Positions 11,169-64,000 of a stretch of 64,000 nt of DNA are shown here, piece by piece. This DNA comes from Ancylostoma caninum. Its lineage: Eukaryota; Nematoda; Chromadorea; Rhabditida; Ancylostomatidae. The position numbers and the translations under genes were made by a program. The stretch is taken from NCBI GenBank assembly GCA_037903475.1, contig JBAJFG010000615.1:372001-436000 (forward strand). The letters are read 5' to 3'. Positions within the stretch are counted from its first letter, which is position 1, and each line of letters opens with the position of its first letter. The notes under the pieces were generated by a model. The model saw nothing but the letters and a program-made list of their open reading frames with translations, was not told the DNA's origin and searched no databases.

Positions 11169-11174
11169 TTTATT
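11169..11174 (-). terminator. dapk-1: Candidate dapk-1 poly(A) signal
   Basis: AATAAA on the minus strand, about 500 bases after the dapk-1 stop. It is the best downstream signal seen before the convergent gene, giving a 3' UTR of about half a kilobase. Confidence 0.45.
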
Positions 11175-11675
11175 TATCATCATTATCATCAAGATTACAT
11201 GTATCACAGCTGGCTGTTGGTGATGCTTGAAACTGATCGAACAAACGCCGCGCAACTAACTCGAATCGTTACAGAAGCAATTGTAATTCACTTCGAATTA
11301 TGCATACACCCGCTAAAGGTCACGATAGGTTCGGATTTCAAGCGATCGATAACTATCGATATTCCCACAATCCTACTATATAAAAATGAGCAATGCGGAC
11401 GACCCCCTGGGAACCACCGCATGATCCCCCGGGGGTCACCTAAGCTTTGGAGCATTTCTACCCTTAGGCAATAGCTGAATTTGGAACTGCATGACACTAG
11501 AAACCAAAAGGAGTTTGGTGATCGCATTGGCATAGCTAATGTCGCGGAAAGACTGCACTTTACGAATGGAGAGAGAGAAAGGGAGGGAGAAAAGGAGAAA
11601 AGAAAAGAAGACAAGGAAGGGAAGAAGCGGTATGTACTACCCGTGGCTTGGTTAGACTTCGCAGCACACCTAGTG
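11175..11675 (-). other. dapk-1: Putative dapk-1 3' UTR with long pyrimidine tract
   Basis: This lies between the dapk-1 stop and the candidate poly(A) signal. On the transcript strand a nearly pure C/T tract covers about 11,565-11,632, a possible binding platform for pyrimidine-tract proteins. An ATCGAT palindrome pair lies near 11,343-11,361. No coding sequence is supported, although open frame shadows continue here. Confidence 0.5.
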
Positions 11676-53835
<42,160 letters not shown>

Positions 53836-53900
53836 CGGTCATCAATTTCGTGAGGATGTAAGAAATCCGTCTCCTAGTCACAACAAAACTGAGCTCTCTC
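53836..53900 (-). promoter_or_regulatory. dapk-1: dapk-1 5' UTR with possible trans-splice acceptor
   Basis: Upstream of the start codon the minus strand reads GACGTTTTTCCAG, an acceptor ending at 53,900, leaving a 64-nt 5' UTR. This would suit spliced-leader addition, usual in nematodes, or an upstream noncoding exon. Only the motif and position support it. Confidence 0.45.
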
Positions 53901-55314
53901 TGGAAAAACGTCGGTTACGGCCGGATGGGGGCAATGAATCAAGTATGGGGCTTTAAAGTGAAACGACGAGAGTCACAAAGGGGACAATAGCACGGACACA
54001 TGCGGGACGGACACGCGAATGCCTGGCAACTGGCGGGGGACTGGTGACGATTCGCACGGATGTGGCGACTATAAATGAAAGAAGCAATTCACTTGAAATG
54101 AATGGGTTGATGGACAAGCACGCAAAGCCGGAAGGAATTCTGGAAGAGGGTGAAGATGTCCCCGGAGGGAAGAAGAATAAGAAGAATGACGTCAAGAAAG
54201 TAGAAGGAACCCCAATGGACCGCCAAACAAAGTGAGATAAATGCATGTGAATTTCTCTGCAGAGGAAATATCCTGGAAACTGCTCGGAAACCCCAAGAGG
54301 ATGAGAAAACGATACTTGTCATGAATGGCGAATGAAATGACTAACAAAAACCGAAAGGAAAAGGACAACGAAAATCGAAAGAACTTCAAGACATCAATCA
54401 TAACTGGGTTCTGGCTGTGCAAAACTCGTTACCGAAGGCAATTCTCTGACGAATTTAATTGTCACGAAACTTACCATGGAAACATGACAAGCAGCCGCAA
54501 TTCATAGGCAATGGGGTGGAAATTATGAGGCAAATTATGTATGATTGGGGGCAGTTGTAAACAAATCAGTGCTAGTTACTGTTCGTAGAGGTTACAACAA
54601 CCCAACTAGGAACCCAAGAGAACTAAAGAGTAAAAAAAATCAAGGGTGAAAAATATGATGAGATGGTAAGGAAATTATATGAGAAAGTGAAAGTGAAACG
54701 AAAATTAAAAAAATAAGGAATTTCCTACCCTGGAAAAGAGTAAAATTCATGAATATATCAGCGAGGTAACCATAGAAGCACTTTTACAGCTTTCCAACTT
54801 CACAACTAGATGTGCTAGAAACTTTTTTCAGGAACAGATAGGCAAATTCAAGTGTTTTCTGCCCTTAGAACAGGGCGCTCGGGAATGATTCAATCGAAAC
54901 TTGTGATTATGTAAATTCTACGTGTTTAAATTCAAAAGACTTCAAATCACAGCACATGGAAAATGAAAAGGAAGTCCTGTCCGTCACTGTCCGATAGAGG
55001 CGTGGATTGGCCCAGTAGGACACAGAAAAGGCGAGGTGATGCCATTTGCTAAGGTGGATGCATTTAGAGCAATGTATTTGTGCAATGGTCATGCAAAGGT
55101 AGCACGAAAGCGAGAGGGTGTTTGAATAGGATGAAAGTCATTGGATAAAATAATAAAATAATAAAGCACACAGATGTATACGTAGATAGAATTGGTGTGA
55201 TACGTTGTAGCGAAAATTCACCGCCAAACATGTACGTATGATTGTACTTTGTAACCTGGAGAATTTTTGAGGATTGTTCGGTGGTATCGATAATAATGAT
55301 TCATATAGTCGTTA

Positions 55315-55388
55315 CTTGTACGTTCCAGAGAGAAAAATTAAAATTAAAAAACTTGTACGTTTCAGAAAGAAAAATTAGAATTAAAAAA
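55315..55388 (+). repeat. 37-bp tandem duplication (imperfect)
   Basis: Two units beginning CTTGTACGTT at 55,315 and 55,352 differ at a few positions. Confidence 0.7.
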
Positions 55389-56208
55389 TTGTAACTGCGA
55401 GAAAAACTGCAGACAATTAGTACTAGCATAGAGCTAGCTAATGTTAAATGAAGGCCAGGAAAATAATTCTGTAGAAATTTCCTGGATTTTCAGAGCTTCA
55501 AGAAAATCCACTACTATACCTAAACTGTACATAACGAACGACTTCTGTATGCATTCAAGACAGCTTTGAAAAAACAGAAAAATAAAGCCGGTAGAAATTT
55601 TGGCTGAAAAAACTCATGCTAGACAATTGTCAAGAATGTACCTACAGTATTCACATCGAAAATAACTCTCAATTACAGTATTATCAATCAGATTACCAGA
55701 TTATCAGTTACAGTTTTCAATCGGTTAAAATCAGCCATGCGTTAGTTAACAACAGTTATTCATCGTTTTATCAGCTACAGTACTTGCTCTTATTTTCCTA
55801 CAGAAGGTGCATAAAAAAGACAATCAGCTGGGATAAAAACGTGTGGCCAATGTTTGTAAACAGTGATGAAACAAAGCGATCATAGCACGTATCAGAACAT
55901 ATTAAGAATCTTGTGGCAGGATTCGCAATCGTACCCCGAGAGGCCGTAGCCTGCCTGAAGATCCAGAATGAACGAGTTTCTCAAGCGAAAATGGGTACAT
56001 TTTATTGGAGAAGATCGTCGTAGCAAAGAGAAGAATTGAAGGTTAAGTGTATATAGAGAAGTAGAGAAGTATGACCAATGCTGTCAGGAAAACTCGTCCA
56101 CTCTCGAGTATCTGACGAAGGCACAACTTCCCGGGAACTTTTATGAATCCCGCTACAGTAAGATGTGTGGCAAAGCCAGAGAACGCGACAGTGTAGGAGC
56201 AGCCTGTC

Positions 56209-56459
56209 AGAGGACTCTCGAGGAAAAGAGGAGGATGTCGTATATTGCGAGTTTACATTCAACTAGATCCACCCAGTTCACGGCATCGGCGAATGTCGTG
56301 ACAAGGGCCGCGTCCCGAGATTTGAATTCAGTGAAGAGCGTGGCGCAAAACCGGAATCGCGGCCGCGGGCTGGCGACGACGAGGGCTGCGGTGACGGCGG
56401 TTATGAGGAGGCGACGAGGCTGGCGAGCGAGTGTTTTGTGACTACGTTGTAGTGACTGC
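56209..56459 (-). other. GC-rich block, possible noncoding first exon or promoter
   Basis: CpG-rich segment, open on both strands, in otherwise AT-rich DNA 2.4 kb upstream of the dapk-1 start. On the minus strand it follows an acceptor-like CTGACTGCAG. The minus-strand frame ends LLFSSRVL; neither frame resembles a known protein. Confidence 0.25.
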
Positions 56460-57471
56460 AGTCAGCCAGCAGCAGCCAACTCACATGTGCTGCCGCAGCC
56501 CTATGCAGCAGATAAACACTTCGTGTGGAGGATCCCTCACACTATATGATGTGCTATTAGTGACAGACACGGATGATTCCGCACGACAACGCTGCAAAAA
56601 GTAGGCTGAATACCTCCGGGGTACAAGGTGGAAGTCGCGAGATCTCTGGAACAGTTCCGGATAATGAATCAATAGCGATGGCCCTATTCAGAGGCGAAAT
56701 CGTTTCAGTTTCAACTTGCGTCAATAGAAAAAATAGTACAAAATGAAGCAAACTAAAGAATTATTTTTCACTGGTTGTTAGGGAATCTTCTTTTTCAGCA
56801 TCACAGGGCTGTACCCAACACCTTGGAGGGAAAACTTAATGGGTTCCAGGTCGGAAAAGAATGCATTCATATGTATGCACATCATTTACCACCCTATTTG
56901 AATATTCGGCAGAAATCGCAAAACGGGGAAAAATCAGGAAAAATTCGATTTTTCGTGGGAACCTAACGATGCAATCATTACCGTCTATTGTCGATTCCAA
57001 AGTCGTAGTCCCTCCATAGTAAGGGTGAAATTGCAGAACGAGTGCTCTACCCGACTCGTAATAGTGAGATGTGAACTTCTTTGAGTATAAGACGCAAAGC
57101 AAATCCATAACAAAGTCATTACGTTCTAGTTGTTCAAAAAGTTAACAAATTTCTTAGCCATGATGTTTTGCGTATTTCCCTCCGCTCTTTCAAAAAATTA
57201 GTGAGCGTTTCGTTTACGCCCTCTTAAATGAATAAAATGAATAAATAATACAACGTGGCTGCGACAATACTCAACGGCCTCTGAACTTGGACCACGTCCA
57301 TCACGCGGGATCTCTGTAGTCGACACTATACATATACTCGTTCCATGGAGGAAGTGTGGTGCGTTAGTGAAAAATACGAGGGAATGAGGATATATCAGTC
57401 ACGTGGCCTCTAGATACCCTACTGAGTAAAGATGAGCTGCAGTTAACCAGGGGTACCCATAAAGACCGCAT

Positions 57472-57572
57472 GCGTCATTGAGATTACCCAGGGTAAACCG
57501 CTAGCACCGCACAAATTTACCCACTGTTAGCACAGACGTCAACACGCTTACCCTGGGTAACCTCAGCGATGC
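57472..57572. mobile_element. Best MITE copy, TTACCC/GGGTAA family
   Basis: It starts GCGTCATTGAGATTACCCAG and ends TACCCTGGGTAACCTCAGCG then ATGC, so both termini are inverted copies. About 100 bp, noncoding. Confidence 0.7.
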
Positions 57573-59054
57573 AACTAGGCCCAGTAGAATGCAGTGGTTC
57601 ATACTCGCTAGCGTGCGTGTGACCCATGGACGAGAACGATATCAATGGACTACGCGGATACGCAGACAATCAGAGACCGCGAGCGGTTTCGAACTGCTGG
57701 AGCCTCCCCTGCGATTTTTACTGTAAAAAATAGCAAATTTTACTGCAATCTTTTGGTAGCAGTGGCGGAAGCAGAAAATAGGCGGGAGGGGGGGGGGGAG
57801 CATGGGAAAAAGTGGGGTGTCTGCCGCTTTGGAGACCCGGACGGAGAACAAAGTTAATAAAAATATTAAATTTGACGTTAAATCTTCAATAATAAATCCA
57901 TTAGACAAAGCGCCGTAAGGGGGCTAGAGCGGCTAGAGATACGCGGCGGCACTCATACGATACCGCAATAACTAAAAGTAATAATAAAAACAATTGATAA
58001 AAAACTCACACAGAACTTTTATCTATTTTCTAAAGTAATTGCGGAAATTCGGCGACTCATGCTCAAGATGGGGAAGGGGGGAGAGACCCCCTGCATCCGC
58101 AAATGTTTGATATTAAGTTTGCAGAAAAGCAGCGAAAACTTATATCTGATAAAAGATCAATCCTTAGAGGAATCTGGAATTCAAACAATCCAGCATAGCC
58201 AATAGGTCTTATTTATCCTGCTGGATAAAGAACACCAGATACAGGTATTGAATGTAGTGGATACAGCGACTGGAAAGACACGAGTCTGATACTATCAAAA
58301 GAAAGAACAGTGTGCCGCACCAGGTGGAAATAAAAGTGGAAAAATCCGGAAAAATTTAAATGAGAATATTTCTAGGAACGAAGGACCAGAGGACAATACA
58401 TTTGAGCGCAATAATCATAGTATCGAAAGCCATTTCCAGTGTTACAGTACCTATGAGAAGGGGCGACATCTCAATAACATATAGCAGAATTTGTGGGCAC
58501 CATCGCGGTTCCAGTGCGGGAACATTTACTGCAACGAGAACAGTTTTCCCTTTTTTTCGCTAACACAACTCGACAGGAAATGTTTATTTAGCACGTGGTG
58601 GTGTGTCGTTTACATCAATTTCCTCCGCTCTCAATGGAATGGTGAGGAACTAGGCCACAGCACTAAGAAGGTCCTAAAGAAGGGATCGTAAAAGAAAAAC
58701 GCAAAGGTGACTGGGGGTTTACCTCAGATCTGACCAGGACAGAGGATAGAGTAGGCCTGCTTCGAGGTGCAGGACTCTAGCGAAACGCTCTGCTTTTCAT
58801 CAACAGTCGTTATTTGGCAAACAATTGAAAATACAGCCCATGAATGATAGCAAAAAGCGAATTACCAAATCAGGAAACGATGAGTCACATCCGCTCGGGA
58901 ATTATTCCACTCCACATGCTGGCATCAACGCGATCCATCCCACGATCCATACTCTGATGTGAGCCGCAGCAAACGGAAAAAAGCATATCCCATAATCCGA
59001 GAATGCCGATGGTAATCGCGTCGTTTCGTATTTTTGCTGGATCGCTCTAATTTG

Positions 59055-59166
59055 TTATTTCCTCCTGGCGTCCGGGTCGTGTCTCAGATCTTTGCCCTTT
59101 TTGCGACGGAAACCAGGGAGGTAGTCCTTGCTCAGAGCAGATTGGAAGACGTCGAATGGCCATGAG
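59055..59166 (-). CDS. Probable C-terminal exon of an unrecognised minus-strand gene
   Basis: An acceptor (CAACGTGCAG) ends at 59,167, followed by 112 nt with one leading base and 36 codons to TAA at 59,055-59,057. The peptide SWPFDVFQSALSKDYLPGFR then RKKGKDLRHDPDARRK is basic, with balanced composition and GC-rich codons unlike the flanking DNA, which suggests real coding sequence. It would be the last exon of the gene upstream of dapk-1, in the same orientation; the preceding exons must lie above 59.2 kb or outside the window. No family recognised. Confidence 0.5.
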
Positions 59167-60952
59167 CTGCACGTTGCCATGGATGGACGGTGCGAGACCT
59201 TTTCCGGGAATCATTGAAAAATGCCATCGAACGGGGGGGGGGGAGGGGGCAGGATGCTATGCACCTATCGGTTCGCGACTCTCCTGGTCTCCTCGCAATT
59301 TCAACATTCAAAAACGAAAAAGTTTGGGATTATGTGCGTACAATTCTGGTTTTACAAAACGATTACACAGTGTTCCAAAAGTAATACATATCAATTGGAC
59401 CACAGGAGCAGTGAATGGACTCGCCCTGCGTGCACTAAGCCCGATAGGGCATCAAAAATCATGTGAATCAACGACAGATGTTTGTTGTGCCACATGAATT
59501 TGTCGACTTATGTATGATACAGGTGAGCCATAAAATACATCAACATCACGAGAAATCTTACCTCTCCTTTCACTAAAAAAACTAGATCGAGAGGGAGAGA
59601 ACTTGCTATGTCTGACCGAGGAAAAAAGAACATTCAAAATCTCACATGCTAGCAGAGACTAACTTCTTAGCACACAACTGTCGTTACTATATGTAGCTGT
59701 GAGTTTGGGTGGATTTGATATGATAATGTAGATATGAATCGTTTAATATATTCAACTATAGGTTTGAAACGCCAATAAATGAAATTGAGGATTAGGAGGA
59801 GGGTGAGCGGATGCAGAGAATCACATGGCAAGGAGGAGCAAAGGCAGGCAACATCGGAAGTTCATCAGTAAGAAGCTGGTGCAGTTACCAAGTGAGTAGA
59901 TCCATCAATAAAATCAAAGTCCGTAAGCGGCCTCCGCTCCATTTTACAGGTGGCACTCCTAAAAAGGTACAGTAATTACTATTCCCGAGTTCAAACATTT
60001 TTGAGAGAATATTGAATAGAATATCGGACGCAACGGCAACAATTTGCATTGAGGTAGAGGCTAGCATACGAAAACGACATGGTGTTTGGCTCGTTAAACA
60101 GGCAGAAAATTTTTCAGTTCTATAACACATTCGCGACATTACGCTCTCGGCATGGTGTGCCACGTGGGACACGGGCGGTCCCTTAAGCATGCGTTTGTGC
60201 CCAACCGGTTGTGCATGCGGTCCCACACGTCGCAGCATGCGTGTCCACCGGTTGAGCACATTGTCGCGAATGTGATAAAAATGGTAGTGAATACAACATT
60301 CCTTGTCAATATGGGTAAGGCGTTTGAGATAGGAGAGAAAATAAACAAATGAAATCCTGTAGAAATACCACATAAGGCTTGGAGGAATGAATTCAGAATA
60401 AAACTGCAGCTAGTAGTGATGGCATTAGCATGCTCATAAATCAGCGAATTGACGAATAACTCATAAAATGTGTAAGGAATACAAGCCATATTGTGGAAAG
60501 AATTCGATTACTCAATGTCCAGAAAAAACAATGAAGGCCAAGATCAATCCACGTTTTCTTGAACTCCAAATAGGATAGCTCTTCCGTATACGATGAATTC
60601 ACTAATATTCATAACGCTTTAAGAAGATGTAGATATATGCATGTTGAACTGGGCACCAATACTTTCTGAGCTGCGCCTCTACCTACGAGAGGAACTGTAG
60701 AACAGTACTCATGCTATTCATTCAATACTAAGAACTGCATTCCGTAATTTGTTCCTGAAAAATAGGGAGAAGACAAGAAAGGGAACAGTTCTCACAGTCG
60801 TCTATGCAACTACTAGCAAGCATGAGTCACGGTAGTAAGAAGTTGAGGCATTGAAAGTACTGGCGGGAATACAATTTCTAAAAACAGATTTCCCATTCCA
60901 ACAATTGATTTCCTTTGATTTGGTGTGAGTAATGGAGTAAGGGCAAGGCAAT

Positions 60953-60998
60953 CACGTTTTGATTAGTGATGATAGGAATCATCACTAATCAAAACGTG
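60953..60998. repeat. Perfect 21-bp hairpin, 4-nt loop
   Basis: CACGTTTTGATTAGTGATGA then T (60,953-60,973) pairs exactly with 60,978-60,998; similarity extends outward after a two-base bulge. Confidence 0.8.
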
Positions 60999-62640
60999 GT
61001 GATTGGACCCTCTCGAGAAACATCTTGGTGGAGCGAATTGATTGACTGGACTACATGGTCCGCTTCCGAGCTCATGAAAGGACGATCCGAGCAAACCCAG
61101 CGACCAACACTCCAAAAAGACACTTGTCCTCGGGCGGAGCGAGTTCGGCCTGTGTCTGACCAAGGCGAGGTGGTCGACGTTCTGTGGAGGCCGTTACGAT
61201 AGCACAGCCAGTGTTTGCATTTTGAATGACTCTCGCCATCACAAGTAGACCTGCGTGAGCAATGCTCGGCAAATTGACACTCACCCCGCGTGATGTGCTG
61301 TTTCTCCTTCGAATATCGGTAACATCGACTGAAATGTGATCGATACTTAGAGTAAATTGATTACTCGGACGATTTAGTTTATGTCGGAAACATCATAGAT
61401 GCCGTTCGATAAGGAGAAATTACGAACTGGCAGAGCGCGCGAAATTCAAAAAGAAAGGTCAAGTTCCATTTCTTTGAGCCCGCCTTTTGAACCTTGGCGA
61501 AGGAAATTGTTGGGAAATATAAGAGTTACTCTATATTCTTTCTTCCATTCAGGTCACAGATTACCTAATAACCATCTTCTCTAGTTAAGAAACGGACTCC
61601 TTGGAATCGATTCAGACATTGGACAAGGACAAGGACATTGCCTACGTGAAGCAGCGCAGTTTCACTGATATCTCGTGTTCTCTGGAGGGCCCTTGAAAAA
61701 GCAAGGAAGGCTATTAATCTGCGCTGCATCGTGTCGATGCGCGAGCGATTGATTCGACAAAATATCGGATCGGTCGCGTTCATTTCAGCTATGCAGTACA
61801 TTCATATACCATTTATGGAAGGGGTTTTAGTCAATCTGTCAGGAAATGTCATTCCAATACCATCTAGTGTAGTGTCTAATTGTTATTCCGTCTGACAACT
61901 GCGCAACACTAACTTTTTTGAAATGAAGATGATATTCCAGGCTAAAGCTCAGAGTTCAGGCAATCTCATGGCCTATCTTGTCAACAGTTCCTCTCAACCC
62001 GCATTCGCCAACGATTCCCAAGCTTCATGTTTCCTAGCGTGTTTAGGATTTAATCCACAACTGCACGTCCTATGCGTTTCTGCCTTTCCGGTGCAAAATA
62101 TGCGATTTACTGCACCCTTTTCGATCCTCGGGCTGCGCCCCGGATCCAACTTATCCTCATAGTCATAAGTGAAGGCTCCCTCCAAGGGCGCTACCGTAAG
62201 TGATGGTGGGTTGAAACGCTTCTCAGGTTATCGCACTTATGCATGGGACTTTGAATGCCTTGCAGGTGAGCTCGCCTAGCTGGAAGCCGACATTGGACAA
62301 GCGGGAGGCATGAAACCTTCCAGGAAGCGATCACAGATCCCACTGCTGATGTGGTAGCAAGTGCACGCATAAAGCAGATGTCCAGATGCCAACTGTTCTC
62401 TTGCTCTCCAATAAATCCAAAATTCATGTGCAACGTGTGCAGCACCAAGCACATATCTGACTTTTCGCATTTTCGCACTTTTCATGTCCGATGGACCGAG
62501 AAACGCGCCGCATTCTAAAATGGATTGGCGGTACTTTTGGTTTTTTGCAGACGTTTTCGCTGGATGCGTTGTATGTGACAGCATGTTGAATAAAACATGG
62601 TGTTTGGAGGCAGAACAGCGTCGATGCAGCCCTTGCAGGG

Positions 62641-62694
62641 GTAAAATTCATGAAATTCCAGCGACTGGTAAAATCCATGAAATTCCAGCGACTA
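62641..62694 (+). repeat. 27-bp tandem duplication
   Basis: GTAAAATTCATGAAATTCCA then GCGACTG occurs at 62,641-62,667 and again at 62,668-62,694 with two substitutions. Confidence 0.8.
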
Positions 62695-64000
62695 ACTGGT
62701 TACTCGTAAAAATAGATGGCTACCACGCAATCAATTCCACCGAATGTTATCAAATTCCAGTGATTCCACGGTTTTTCTGGTACAGCATGTGTGGGGAGGT
62801 TTAGAAGAGTTGGTCTGGGTTGTGAATGTTCACTCTTTTTTAGCGGATTTGAGCACATCGGAGTTATCCTAGAATAAATTCGGATATGGGTGCCTTAGAT
62901 GCCTTAGAATAGCCAGAGTTATTACAACTTTGAACTACTGATTCGTGAGAGTAACATTTGGTACGTTCCTCTGTGCCAACACAAAAAAGTGCCGTACGAG
63001 GCGGAGTTAGGGTTCGCAACAAGGCGACTCGACGACTGGAAGTGGTCCGCGTACTGATTTTTGTTCAGTCCAGAGAAAAAAACAATGAACGGGTGTTGAA
63101 AATGATGAAATCCGGGGAAGACCACCTAAAATCTATTGAGGAAGGCGTTGAGTCCAAAAATAGAAATTCACCACGAAAGAGGGAGGCACTGAGAAGATGG
63201 AAAAGATAAAAGGAAGAATGTCTCAAAGGGATAGAAACGACATCACTGCGAATGGTATAACACTTCGAAACTTATTATGAAACACAAGCAAAGGTGTAAA
63301 GTGGGCGGAGCTTGTATTTCGTAGACAATTCACTCTCAGGCGCTCAAATTCTGTAGCCAGTAGAAGTAAATTTCCCTTTGCAATCCCGATAATTTCCCAT
63401 GGACGTTGGAAAATTTTCATACAGTTATCTCAAAAAATACATCAAATTTCATGTCGGCCTGGTATTGGCAGACTTTTGGAGGGCTTTGTTGTGTTTTTCG
63501 CGTGTCGAATATTTAATACAGTTCGACAAATATGTCAGTACAATTCGATTGTCTACAAAATATGTAATCCATGGAGTGAAATTTGGCGAGAAACGTTTTC
63601 TGCGGAATTTCTGGGCTGAGAATGCACAAAGGCGCATTTACAAGTTACCATTTTCGATTATCTATCCTTCCAACTGTTTTTTGATGAAATTTAATTCCCT
63701 CCTTCTCACCTCTCTTCCCCGCACCACTCCCTCCCCCCTTAATGAGTGACCTGCACCGGTTACTGCATCACTTAGACATGGAGCAAAATAACCATAAAGC
63801 ATACAATTTCCAAGTGAGATAGTGAAAGAACCACGTCAAGCACGGGATGGGTAGGTCCCTTAACGATAACTGTTGACCAATTCCCGTACAGTGCAAGTTA
63901 CTGTATACAGTCCCAGTCGGTTCCGGTGGCGGTCAAATTTTTACCCTTGAATGGGAATTCTTTTTGCGATTACCACGATTACCACTTGCAAGAAAGAACG

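Larger units (their letters stand above)
53901..59054. other. Region upstream of dapk-1, no confirmed gene
   Basis: Probable promoter and intergenic DNA. A GC-rich block lies at 56,209-56,459 and repeats at 55,315-55,388 and 57,472-57,572. ORFs near 54.0-54.5 kb are compositional. Confidence 0.45.
59167..64000. other. Right flank, no recognised gene
   Basis: Upstream exons of the 59-kb gene are expected but none could be identified. The stretch contains a G homopolymer at about 59,230-59,242, a hairpin at 60,953-60,998 and a short tandem repeat at 62,641-62,694. ORFs at 61,072-61,284, 61,565-61,801 and 62,276-62,584 lack recognisable domains. Confidence 0.45.

Noticed and set aside
61565..61801. 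78-codon minus-strand ORF
   Set aside because: No homology, no clear acceptor or promoter, and no link to the 59-kb exon.
62276..62584. 102-codon minus-strand ORF
   Set aside because: Overlaps two other open frames and has no recognisable domain.

Overview
The window is nematode genomic DNA, most likely from a clade V (strongylid-like) worm. The evidence is a 33-exon gene that matches Caenorhabditis DAPK-1 almost exon by exon, short GT-AG introns mixed with long repeat-filled ones, acceptor-like sites just upstream of start codons (suggesting spliced-leader trans-splicing), and many small inverted-repeat elements. The species assignment is inference; the gene identity is not in doubt.

Layout. 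Positions 1 to about 5,560 hold the 5' part of a BEL/Pao LTR retrotransposon on the minus strand: a promoter and leader, a gag-protease ORF, and the first part of pol, which runs off the left edge. From 5.6 to 10.8 kb no gene was recognised; there is a tRNA-like relic at 7.0 kb and a 0.6 kb terminal-inverted-repeat element at 8.8-9.5 kb. A small plus-strand ORF (10,802-10,996) has its own poly(A) signal and converges on the main gene.

Positions 11,676-53,835 (minus) are dapk-1, death-associated protein kinase. Spliced by hand it gives 4,179 nt and 1,392 codons before the stop, with every junction in phase. In order: Ser/Thr kinase (exons 1-8), calmodulin/autoregulatory segment (9-10), ankyrin repeats (11-19, mostly one 99-nt exon per repeat), ROC GTPase-like domain with P-loop (20-25), COR region (26-30), and death domain with C-terminal tail (31-33). 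The long introns carry MITE-like elements, a 60-bp palindrome, tandem duplications and two plausible alternative first exons. These lie at 35.2 kb and at 28.7-29.6 kb; both have an ATG, a splice donor in the phase of the next dapk-1 exon and a possible trans-splice acceptor. If used, they would make kinase-less DAPK forms that keep ankyrin, ROC-COR and death domains.

Upstream of dapk-1 (53.9-64 kb) there is mostly repeat-bearing DNA with no recognised gene, except a likely C-terminal exon of another minus-strand gene at 59,055-59,166 and a GC-rich block at 56.2-56.5 kb.
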